A stretch of 36,738 bases of DNA from an uncultured bacterium. Lineage in GTDB: Bacteria; Patescibacteriota; Minisyncoccia; Phycocordibacterales; UBA9973. This document shows, piece by piece, positions 23,717 through 30,397 of the stretch (within the stretch, counting starts at the first letter, position 1; each line of letters begins with the position of its first letter). The stretch covers positions 1-36,738 of the forward strand of contig CAIMAO010000038.1 of assembly GCA_903838985.1 (NCBI GenBank). The letters are read 5' to 3'. The translations under genes were made by a program, and so were the position numbers. The notes under the pieces are model-generated. The model worked only from the letters and a program-made list of their open reading frames with translations. It did no database searches and was not told where the DNA came from.

Positions 23717-23777
23717 AATTAATTAAATTTAAACAAAAAAACAAAACTGGCTCCGAATAAAATCGAAGCCAGTTTTT
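23695..23777 (+). promoter_or_regulatory. Candidate attenuator: competing hairpins
   Basis: GGAGCC (23695-23700) can pair with GGCTCC (23749-23754), extended by a GTTTGTTTTTGT / ACAAAAAAACAAAAC pairing, giving a long imperfect stem. Alternatively AAAACTGGCT (23743-23752) pairs with AGCCAGTTTT (23767-23776), with a further CG/CG and five T, an intrinsic terminator. The two folds share 23743-23754 and exclude each other. The downstream gene would be the 77-residue ORF at 23891. Confidence 0.6.
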
Positions 23778-23786
23778 CGTTTAAGG

Positions 23787-23854
23787 TTTGAGTTTGATGT
23801 ATGTGCTTTTATAAACATATACACCAGCCTCAAATAAATAACTGTTGAGGGGTG
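23787..23854 (+). promoter_or_regulatory. Structured, possibly switchable 5' UTR
   Basis: Fold 1: TTTGAG (23787-23792) with CTCAAA (23829-23834), enclosing TGTATGTG (23798-23805) with CATATACA (23816-23823). Fold 2: CACC (23822-23825) and CCTCAA (23828-23833) with TTGAGG (23845-23850) and GGTG (23851-23854). They overlap and cannot coexist. This matches no riboswitch class I recognise. It ends 36 bases before the ATG of the 77-residue ORF. Confidence 0.4.
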
Positions 23855-23890
23855 GAAATAGTTCTTCATAAAAACTAGAAGGAGTCGTTT

Positions 23891-24124
23891 ATGTGTGGTT
23901 TTTTTGACGAAGAGGATCCTAATCTAAGAAATCTAGGGAAAAAAATCGCTAGAGAGAACTCGAGAGGGATAAAAAAAGAAAAAGGTGAGAAAATTAAGTT
24001 TGATACAAACTTTATACCACCTAAAGATTACCATTTTTGTTCTTCTCTCACAAATAATAAAGAAGATACAAAAATTTCTTCCTCTAATTCTGTAGATGAA
24101 CAACATCTCAGGGTTATGATGTGA
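23891..24124 (+). CDS. Uncharacterised 77-residue protein
   Basis: It starts MCGFFDEEDPNLRNLGKKIA, then a Lys-rich middle and a Ser/Asn-rich end; no signal peptide, membrane segment or recognised domain. It has a good Shine-Dalgarno (AGAAGGAG ending 6 bases before the ATG), rare among the genes here. Just upstream are two sets of competing hairpins, and a strong terminator follows 10 bases after the stop, so it forms its own regulated transcription unit. The segment AAGGAGTCGTTT before its ATG resembles AAGGAGCCGTTT at 23693-23704, suggesting a partial duplication of the leader. The function is unknown. Confidence 0.6.
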   Translation: MCGFFDEEDPNLRNLGKKIARENSRGIKKEKGEKIKFDTNFIPPKDYHFCSSLTNNKEDTKISSSNSVDEQHLRVMM

Positions 24125-24134
24125 AATAACGATG

Positions 24135-24170
24135 ATAGCGGAGAGGACAAAAATCTTCTTCGCTATTTTT
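24135..24170 (+). terminator. Terminator after the 77-residue ORF
   Basis: A 13-bp stem, ATAGCGGAGAGGA (24135-24147) with TCTTCTTCGCTAT (24154-24166) including two G-T wobbles, loop CAAAAA, then T-rich sequence. Confidence 0.85.
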
Positions 24171-24196
24171 ATTTGATTTGCTTGCAAAAATAAATA

Positions 24197-24205
24197 TGGT
24201 ATTAT
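24197..24205 (+). promoter_or_regulatory. Extended -10 promoter of the T-box/aspS unit
   Basis: TGGTATTAT is an extended -10 with one mismatch. TTGCAA at 24182-24187 is too close to be a normal -35. Predicted start near 24212. Confidence 0.45.
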
Positions 24206-24211
24206 ATGTAT

Positions 24212-24406
24212 ACAGCCATTGAACCAGCAAACACTGGGGAGGTGGGAAAAGAAAACCCTGAGTTTATCAAAGGGTAAGTAGAATTCCCCGTTTACCGCGT
24301 TAAGGTTTAAATTAAGTTAAAAGTAGGGTGGTACCGCGACATGAAAAATCGCCCCTGCAAATTTATCAATTAAGATAAGTTTGGAGAGGCGATTTTTTAT
24401 TTTCTC
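24212..24406 (+). ncRNA. T-box leader controlling aspS
   Basis: AGGGTGGTACCGCG at 24325-24338 is the consensus T-box sequence. Its AGGG and GCG pair with CCCT and CGC of 24350-24355 (antiterminator, UGGU bulge at 24329-24332). The competing terminator pairs AAAAATCGCC (24344-24353) with GGCGATTTTT (24388-24397), with an inner CAAATTTATC/GATAAGTTTG stem, then a T-run. The 5' part holds CCAG/CTGG (24224-24237) and GGGGA/TCCCC (24236-24240 with 24285-24289). It is short for a T-box (about 110 nt before the motif) and I cannot assign the specifier codon; AAC at 24253-24255 is one candidate. Readthrough should rise when the cognate tRNA is uncharged. Confidence 0.92.
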
Positions 24407-24419
24407 CATCAAAAAATAT

Positions 24420-25769
24420 ATGAAGAATAGAATATATATAAAAGATTTAAAAGACAATATAAGTAAAGAAGTTATTATAGCTGGTTGGGTTGATGTAAGG
24501 CGTGACCAAGGGAAAATGGTATTTTTTGATATGCGTGACATGACAGGACGTGTTCAAGCAGTAGCATTACCAAATAGGACAGAAGTTATTGAGCAAGCAA
24601 AAGAGATTAGACTTGAGTGGGCTCTTAAAGTTATTGGTTTAGTAAATAAACGTCCAGAAAGAAATATTAAAGAAGGAATACTAAATGGGGATATAGAACT
24701 TGAAATTACAAAAATAGAAGTATTATCAGAAGCTCTTCCTCTTCCATTTGATATGTCTTTGGATGGTTATAATCTAGAATTGACAACAGAGTTAGACAAT
24801 AGATCATTGGTTTTAAGACAACCAAAAAATCAAGCAATTTTTAAAGTTCAGGAAACCGTTATAGATTCTTTCAGAGAATTTATGAAAAAGAATATGTTTT
24901 TTGAATTTCAGGCTCCAGCTATAACTCCTGCGACAGCAGAAGGTGGAGCTGAGGTTTTTCAAGTTGATTACTTTGATAAAAAAGCATACTTAACACAATC
25001 ACCTCAATTATATAAACAGATAGTTATGTCAGCTTTTGAAAGATGTTTTTCTGTAAACAAAGTATTCCGAGCTGAACCATCTTCAACAACAAGACATTTA
25101 ACGGAAATAGTTTGTTTAGATGTAGAAATGGGTTTTATTGATTCTTGGACAGATGTGCGTGACGTAGCAGAAGAAACTTTTAGATATATTTTAGAACAAG
25201 TGCAAACAAAAAACGCAGAACATTTGAAACTGTTAGGTGTCACACTTCCTGTAATGACAGAAAAGACTCCCACATATTCTCTAAGAGAAGTTCAACAAAA
25301 GATTTTTGAAGTTTATGGTCGTGATGTTAGAGGGGAAAAAGATACAAATCCTCAAGATGAAAGAGAGATCTCTGAAATAGTTAAAAAAGAAACAGGTTCT
25401 GACTTTGTATTTATTTATGGGTACCCTACAAGAAAGAAGCCTTTTTATGTCTATCCAAATCCAGATGAACCAGAATACAATGAAGGTATGGATTTGATAT
25501 GTCGTGGAGTAGAATGGTTATCCGGAGGAAGAAGAATAAATAATTATAATCAACTAATGGAACATGTAAAAATTTGGGGAATGGATCCAAATAAAGTTAA
25601 AATGTTTCTTGAGGCATTTAAATATGGAGTTCCGCCTGAAGGAGGTTTTTCTTTTGGAGCAGAACGTATAACTATGCAGTTGCTTAATTTGAAAAATATT
25701 CGTGAAGCAGCAATGTTTCCAAGAGACATGAATAGAATTGACGAAAAATTAAATAGCGATGGTTATTAA
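24420..25769 (+). CDS. aspS: Aspartate--tRNA ligase, archaeal/short type
   Basis: 449 residues from the ATG at 24420; the TTG at 24381 lies in the terminator stem. The N-terminal OB domain (VIIAGWVDVRRDQGKMVFFDMRD) binds the anticodon. The class II core has motif 2 FRAEPSSTTRHLTEIVCLDVEMGF and motif 3 GGFSFGAERITMQLL, ending NIREAAMFPRD. The roughly 120-residue GAD insert of ordinary bacterial AspRS (about 590 residues) is absent, so this is the archaeal/AspRS2 type, often non-discriminating and used with GatCAB to make Asn-tRNA. Discrimination cannot be read here with confidence. It is controlled by the T-box upstream; pepA follows after 17 bases. Confidence 0.95.
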   Translation: MKNRIYIKDLKDNISKEVIIAGWVDVRRDQGKMVFFDMRDMTGRVQAVALPNRTEVIEQAKEIRLEWALKVIGLVNKRPERNIKEGILNGDIELEITKIEVLSEALPLPFDMSLDGYNLELTTELDNRSLVLRQPKNQAIFKVQETVIDSFREFMKKNMFFEFQAPAITPATAEGGAEVFQVDYFDKKAYLTQSPQLYKQIVMSAFERCFSVNKVFRAEPSSTTRHLTEIVCLDVEMGFIDSWTDVRDVAEETFRYILEQVQTKNAEHLKLLGVTLPVMTEKTPTYSLREVQQKIFEVYGRDVRGEKDTNPQDEREISEIVKKETGSDFVFIYGYPTRKKPFYVYPNPDEPEYNEGMDLICRGVEWLSGGRRINNYNQLMEHVKIWGMDPNKVKMFLEAFKYGVPPEGGFSFGAERITMQLLNLKNIREAAMFPRDMNRIDEKLNSDGY

Positions 25770-25786
25770 AATAATTAAAATCTAAT

Positions 25787-27166
25787 ATGAAAATAAATTT
25801 TAAAAAACCAACAAATGAAAAAGAAATTCTTTTTGTATCTGTTGACTCAAAAAATAAAGATGAAGTTGTAAAAGAAAATGGAGTAAAAACACTTTACCTA
25901 AAAAGTGACGAAGAAATGAACTTAAGAAAGTTATTTTTACTTGTCCGTAAAATGATTCAGATGGCTAAGGGTGTAAAAGCAGAGAAAGTAAGTTTTGATT
26001 TTAATGACTTTAAATTTAAAAATATTAATTTAACAGATATAGAGCTTGGAGAAATTATTGGAACTCAACTTGATTTTGCAAATTATGAATTTGTTGAATA
26101 CAAAACACCTACAAAAGAAGGTTTTCCTTTTGTAAAAGAAATTTATATTTCAGGGGTAAACAGTGAAATAGAAAAAGCAATTTTAAAAGGAAATGTTATT
26201 GCTGATGAGGTGAATAAAACTAGAACACTTTCAAATATGCCGGGTGGGGATATGACTCCAGAAATCTTATCAAAAAAAGCAAAAGAAGCTGTGAAAGGTT
26301 TGCCAGTGAAAGTTGTAGTATTGGGTGAAAAAGAAATGCAAAAACAGAATATGCAAGCTATTCTTTCTGTCGGACGTGGATCAGAAGAAGAATCTAAATT
26401 CATTATTTTAGAATATTTTGGTGGTAATAAGAAAGAAAAACCAATAGTATTAGTCGGTAAAGGTGTGACCTTTGACACAGGTGGAATAAATTTAAAACCC
26501 TCAAATAGTCTTCTTGGTATGAATATGGATATGTCCGGAGGTGCGGCTGTAATACACACTATTGCTCTCGTTGCAAAAATGAAATTAAAAAAGAATGTGA
26601 TTGGTTTGATACCTTCTGTCGAAAATATGGCATCTGGAAAAAGTTATAGACCTGGAGACGTAATACGTTCAATGTCGGGAAAAACTATTGAAGTTTTAAA
26701 TACTGATGCAGAAGGAAGAGTGATACTTGCAGATGCATTAACATATTCTCAAAAATATAAACCAGAAATTGTGATAGATATAGCGACTCTTACAGGAGCT
26801 GCTTGTGTATCCCTGGGAGAAAGAGCTTCAGCTATTTTTACAACAGATGATGATTTATCAAAAAAAATGGAAAAAATTGCAGAGGAAACGGGGGATTATA
26901 TTTGGCGTTTACCTTTGTGGGAAGAATATGAAAATGAAATAAAAGGATCACTTGGAGATTGGACAAATATTCAAAATAAAAATTCTGGTTATGGTGGAGC
27001 TATTTATGCGGCTGTATTTTTATACCAGTTTATAAAAGGCCATAAATGGGCACATTTAGACATAGCCCCTCGTATGACAGCGATGCAGGGGGAAAATCTA
27101 GCTAGTGGAGCTTTAGGTACTTCTGTGAGGCTTCTATATAAGTTTATTGAAGAATACAAGGCATAA
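25787..27166 (+). CDS. pepA: Leucyl aminopeptidase (M17 family)
   Basis: 459 residues. The N-terminal ~150 residues form the variable domain. The catalytic domain has VGKGVTFDTGGINLKPS, MNMDMSGGAAVIHT, and the M17 signature NTDAEGRVILADAL, which supply the two-metal site and catalytic Lys/Arg. The end (APRMTAMQGENLASGALGTSVR) is also typical. It releases N-terminal residues from peptides as a hexamer. Start ATG at 25787, 17 bases after aspS and without a Shine-Dalgarno, so it probably reads through from the T-box transcript. A core-A hairpin element follows. Confidence 0.96.
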   Translation: MKINFKKPTNEKEILFVSVDSKNKDEVVKENGVKTLYLKSDEEMNLRKLFLLVRKMIQMAKGVKAEKVSFDFNDFKFKNINLTDIELGEIIGTQLDFANYEFVEYKTPTKEGFPFVKEIYISGVNSEIEKAILKGNVIADEVNKTRTLSNMPGGDMTPEILSKKAKEAVKGLPVKVVVLGEKEMQKQNMQAILSVGRGSEEESKFIILEYFGGNKKEKPIVLVGKGVTFDTGGINLKPSNSLLGMNMDMSGGAAVIHTIALVAKMKLKKNVIGLIPSVENMASGKSYRPGDVIRSMSGKTIEVLNTDAEGRVILADALTYSQKYKPEIVIDIATLTGAACVSLGERASAIFTTDDDLSKKMEKIAEETGDYIWRLPLWEEYENEIKGSLGDWTNIQNKNSGYGGAIYAAVFLYQFIKGHKWAHLDIAPRMTAMQGENLASGALGTSVRLLYKFIEEYKA

Positions 27167-27172
27167 AAGTGA

Positions 27173-27283
27173 AAAAATCCCAAATAAAGTTTTTGCCGGT
27201 ACGGATTTTTTGAAGCTTAAAAAATCCTGAAATTCTCGCGCCGTCGCGCTCGAAACCCCTTAAAAACTTTATTTGGGATTTTT
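27173..27283. repeat. Palindromic element, core family A, copy 2
   Basis: Perfect 22-bp arms (27173-27194 and 27262-27283) enclose a 67-base core that differs from copy 1 at 2154-2220 by one base. Both copies share GTTTTT/AAAAAC next to the core; beyond that the arms are unrelated (TCCCAAATAAA here, AAAAGCGAT there), yet each is perfectly self-complementary. As in copy 1, it lies between two convergent genes (pepA and the MFS gene) and could terminate both. Confidence 0.85.
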
Positions 27284-27287
27284 GTGT

Positions 27288-28514
27288 TTACAAAACCTCT
27301 ACGGGTTCTACTTCGATGTGTTCGTGTTCTTTGGGTTTTATATTTTTATATGTATTAAATATAAATATAAAAGAAATAGATAAAATTAATCCTGATAAAA
27401 CATAAGGCAAACTTGCACCTATGCCATAAACTAGTCCACCCAAAAGTGGTCCGATGATCATTGAAAGTGACATAAGTGAAGCTAAAATCCCCATCATTTC
27501 TCCTTGCTCTTTTTTATCTGAGAAACTAATTATTTGACTATTCATAACTACGCGCATTGTTGAATGTCCAAAAGCAGTGACGATTAATCCGAAAAAGAAA
27601 GCAAACTTATATGGTAATGCCATTACAAAATATCCTAAAGCAAAAGGTATGAGCATATAAACCATCAAGAAAGATTCTTCAAAATATTTGAGCCAAACTT
27701 TACGAATAAAGAATGCTTGATTGAGAGAAATTATTATTCCAACGAATGCCATAAGTAAACCAGAGGCAACGACTGTCCAAGAAAATATTTTTGCAATATA
27801 TAGGGCAAATATTGATTGATTGAGCGAGATAGCTATTCCAAAAAACAACCAAGCCAAATAAAGTGGGAGAATATTTTTATTTTTCCAAGCTTTGATTATA
27901 GGTGCGAATGGATTTAAAGAAATTTCTTTTGTATTTCTGTCATGATGCGTTTCTGGTAAAAAGAAATAAGCCAAAATTGTATTTATTGTGGCTAATACTC
28001 CCACAACGATGAATGGCAATTTCATACTAAAAGTAGAAAGTACTCCGCCTACTAAAGGTCCAATGATAAAAGCTATTCCAAAAATTGCACCGATTAATCC
28101 TAAATTTTTTGTTTGTTCTTTTCTATCTTTTGATATATCTATTAAATAATTTTGAGCAGTTGAAATATTTCCTGCAGCTGAACCGTCTATTATTCTTCCC
28201 AAGAAAAGTCCGAAAAGTGTTTTTGAAAAAGCAAAAATTATCCAGCCAATCGCTGAAGATGCGAGACTCACGAGTAATACTGGACGTCTGCCTTTTCTGT
28301 CAGAAATCATTCCTAATATAGGTGCACTGAAAAATGCAAAAAGAGAGAAAACAGCAAAAAGTAATGTAACTACAATGTCTGGGACGTTAAAAGATTCTAC
28401 ATAATATGGAAGTATAGGTACGATAAGGCCTATACCTAAAACATCTAAAAATACTGTAGATAATATTATAATTTTTGGTGAGAATTTTGATTTATTTTCA
28501 ATATTTTCCTGCAT
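27288..28514 (-). CDS. MFS drug exporter, TetA-like
   Basis: 408 residues with 12 predicted membrane helices. DVLGIGLIVPILPYYV opens helix 1 as in TetA/DHA1 exporters, and the loop between helices 2 and 3 has motif A, GMISDRKGRRPVLL. Motif C-like Gly/Pro-rich sequence (GAIFGIAFIIGPLVGG) is in helix 5. Proton-coupled efflux is expected; the drug or metabolite is unknown. On the minus strand TGCTAAATT just upstream could serve as an extended -10 giving a near-leaderless message. Divergent from tspO by 61 bases. Confidence 0.9.
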   Translation of the reverse strand: MQENIENKSKFSPKIIILSTVFLDVLGIGLIVPILPYYVESFNVPDIVVTLLFAVFSLFAFFSAPILGMISDRKGRRPVLLVSLASSAIGWIIFAFSKTLFGLFLGRIIDGSAAGNISTAQNYLIDISKDRKEQTKNLGLIGAIFGIAFIIGPLVGGVLSTFSMKLPFIVVGVLATINTILAYFFLPETHHDRNTKEISLNPFAPIIKAWKNKNILPLYLAWLFFGIAISLNQSIFALYIAKIFSWTVVASGLLMAFVGIIISLNQAFFIRKVWLKYFEESFLMVYMLIPFALGYFVMALPYKFAFFFGLIVTAFGHSTMRVVMNSQIISFSDKKEQGEMMGILASLMSLSMIIGPLLGGLVYGIGASLPYVLSGLILSISFIFIFNTYKNIKPKEHEHIEVEPVEVL

Positions 28515-28551
28515 ATATCTAATTTAGCACAAATAACTTGTATTTTATAAT

Positions 28552-28568
28552 TATAATAGTGTTATAAT
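28552..28568 (+). promoter_or_regulatory. Tandem -10 boxes upstream of tspO
   Basis: Two TATAAT boxes, 28552-28557 and 28563-28568; the second is extended (TGTTATAAT). The second ends 7 bases before the ATG (leaderless start); the first would give a leader of about 12 nt. A TTGTAT -35 candidate lies at 28538-28543. Confidence 0.6.
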
Positions 28569-28575
28569 AAATATT

Positions 28576-28974
28576 ATGAACAACAATTATAATTGGTATT
28601 CGCAGTTAATTAAACCAAGTTGGGCTCCACCAAGTTGGTTGTTTGGACCAGTTTGGAGTGTGCTTTATGCATTGATCTTTGTTTCTTTTGGAACAGTTTT
28701 TTATAAAGTTTCTAAAAAAGAATTGCCCGCTATTGTTTTGATTCCATTTGTTTTAAATTTGTTTTTTAATTTTATTTTTACTTATTTACAATTTGGGTTA
28801 AAAAATAATATTTTGGCAGCTGTGGATATACTTTTAGTTTTGGGTACATTAATCTGGGCAATAATAATAATTTATCCATATGTAAAATGGATTGCGCTCA
28901 TAAACATTCCATATCTTTTATGGGTTAGTTTTGCTACTGTGTTGCAACTTACTGTCACATATTTAAACAAATAA
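28576..28974 (+). CDS. tspO: TspO/MBR family protein, lacking the first helix
   Basis: 132 residues. It has the TspO signature WYSQLIKPSWAPPSWLFGPV, with Trp-rich start and PP-W, then LYALIFVSFG, an FVLNLFFNFIFTYLQFG helix, and the final PYLLWVSFATVLQLTVTYLN. TspO proteins usually have five helices and about 150-160 residues; here the conserved block begins at residue 7, so helix 1 is missing and four remain. No upstream in-frame extension fits, because the promoter abuts the ATG. Known members bind porphyrins or tryptophan-like ligands; the role here is unknown. Confidence 0.9.
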   Translation: MNNNYNWYSQLIKPSWAPPSWLFGPVWSVLYALIFVSFGTVFYKVSKKELPAIVLIPFVLNLFFNFIFTYLQFGLKNNILAAVDILLVLGTLIWAIIIIYPYVKWIALINIPYLLWVSFATVLQLTVTYLNK

Positions 28975-29013
28975 AAACTCGCTAAAATAGTAAAAAAGGT
29001 ATATAGTTTAAAG

Positions 29014-29772
29014 GTGGAAACTGAAGCGTATAAGATAAAAACTCAAAATTTTGAAGGGCCATTTCATTTATTACTTTCTTTAATTGAAGAAAGGAAGTTT
29101 TTTATTAATGATTTGTCTTTGGCACAAGTGACAGAAGATTATTTGAAGTATGTTAATACTTTAGATGAATTAAATACACATGAAATTTCTAATTTTATAG
29201 TTATTGCTGCTACTCTCATTCTAATAAAATCAAAATCCCTTTTACCTAATTTAAATCTTACTTCAGAAGAAGAGAGCGATATCCATAATTTAGAAGATAG
29301 GTTAAAACTATACGAAATTTATACAAAATTAGCTGAAAACATTAAAAATGTTTTTGGAGAGAAAATTATTTTTGCTCCACTTGAAAGAAAAAATGAAGTT
29401 TTAATCTTTTTGCCTGATGATCAGATTACAAAAGAGAATATGATGACTTTTGCACGTGATGCGTTAGGTAGAATTCCAAAAAAAGTTTTATTGCCTGAAG
29501 TGGAAGTTAAAAAAGTAATGAGCATAGAAGAAATGATAGATAAACTAACAGAAAGAATACAAGATTCTTTCAAAATGAGTTTTAAAGATTTTTCTGGGGT
29601 TGCAAAGACAAAAGAAGAAAAAGTGCTTGTAATTGTTAGTTTTCTTGCTATGCTAGAACTTGTAAGGCAAGGTATACTTCATGTAGTGCAAGATAATATT
29701 TTTGAAGATATTTTAATAGAAAAATATGATAAAAATTCAAAAATTTTTGAGCCTTCGCCCTCGGAGTCATAA
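29014..29772 (+). CDS. scpA: Segregation and condensation protein ScpA
   Basis: 252 residues from a GTG at 29014. The N-terminal SMC-binding region has the usual FEGPFHLLLSLIEERKFFIND, followed by the SNFIVIAATLILIKSKSLLP helix; the C-terminal winged helix includes VIVSFLAMLELVRQGILHVVQ. It is the kleisin subunit bridging SMC heads, with ScpB. The last ~15 residues (ending KIFEPSPSES) and the stop codon are encoded by a core-B palindromic element, so the native tail has been replaced. scpB starts 53 bases downstream. Confidence 0.94.
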   Translation: METEAYKIKTQNFEGPFHLLLSLIEERKFFINDLSLAQVTEDYLKYVNTLDELNTHEISNFIVIAATLILIKSKSLLPNLNLTSEEESDIHNLEDRLKLYEIYTKLAENIKNVFGEKIIFAPLERKNEVLIFLPDDQITKENMMTFARDALGRIPKKVLLPEVEVKKVMSIEEMIDKLTERIQDSFKMSFKDFSGVAKTKEEKVLVIVSFLAMLELVRQGILHVVQDNIFEDILIEKYDKNSKIFEPSPSES

Positions 29773-29813
29773 GGACAGGGAACCCACGACTCTTAAAATT
29801 TTTAATTTTTATC
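29728..29813. repeat. Palindromic element, core family B, copy 2, inside the scpA 3' end
   Basis: Left arm 29728-29747 (20 nt) and right arm 29795-29813 (19 nt) pair fully except for one bulged C. The core (GCCCTCGGAGTCATAA, then GACAGGG and ACCCACGACTCTTAAAA) matches copy 1 at 22011-22099 apart from a few substitutions, while the arms are unrelated. It supplies the last codons and the TAA of scpA and fills most of the scpA-scpB gap. Confidence 0.85.
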
Positions 29814-29825
29814 AATTTAAATAAT

Positions 29826-30386
29826 ATGAACATAGAACAAAAAATAGAAGCAATACTTTTCTTTAAAGGAGAGCCAGTATCAAGGAAAAAACTTGGAGAA
29901 GTCTTGGGAGTTGGTCAATTAGAAATAAACGAAGGGTTAGATAAATTAAAAGAAAATTTAAAAGAAAGAGGAATAGTTTTACAAGAAAAAGATGATGAAG
30001 TTTTACTCGGGACTTCGCCACAATTTTCTGATTTGATTGAGAATTTACAAAAGGAAGAATTAAATAAAGAACTTTCAAAAGCAAGCTTAGAAACACTGTC
30101 TATTATTCTCTATAAAAATGGCGTAGGCAGGTCTTTAATTGATTACATAAGAGGTGTTAATTCTAGCTTCACTTTAAGAGCACTTTCTATAAGAGGTTTG
30201 ATTGAAAAAAGTATTGATCCTGAAGACAGTAGACGCTATATTTATAAGCCTACTTTTGAATTGTTATCTTTTATGGGAGTTAAGTCTGTGGAAGAATTAC
30301 CTGATTATGAATCTGTAAATAGTTCTATTTCATCTGCAGCAGAAAATTTTGCTGAAGAATTAAATAACGAACAAAGTTCTAATTAA
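29826..30386 (+). CDS. scpB: Segregation and condensation protein ScpB
   Basis: 186 residues with two winged-helix domains. It begins IEQKIEAILFFKGEPVSRKKL, and the second domain has LETLSIILYKNGVGRSLIDYIRGVNSSFTLRALSIRGLIEK, the typical ScpB block. The C-terminus is short and Ser/Glu/Asn-rich. It works with ScpA and SMC in chromosome compaction. No Shine-Dalgarno. The next zinc-ribbon gene starts 11 bases after the stop. Confidence 0.94.
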   Translation: MNIEQKIEAILFFKGEPVSRKKLGEVLGVGQLEINEGLDKLKENLKERGIVLQEKDDEVLLGTSPQFSDLIENLQKEELNKELSKASLETLSIILYKNGVGRSLIDYIRGVNSSFTLRALSIRGLIEKSIDPEDSRRYIYKPTFELLSFMGVKSVEELPDYESVNSSISSAAENFAEELNNEQSSN

Positions 30387-30397
30387 TTATTCTTATT

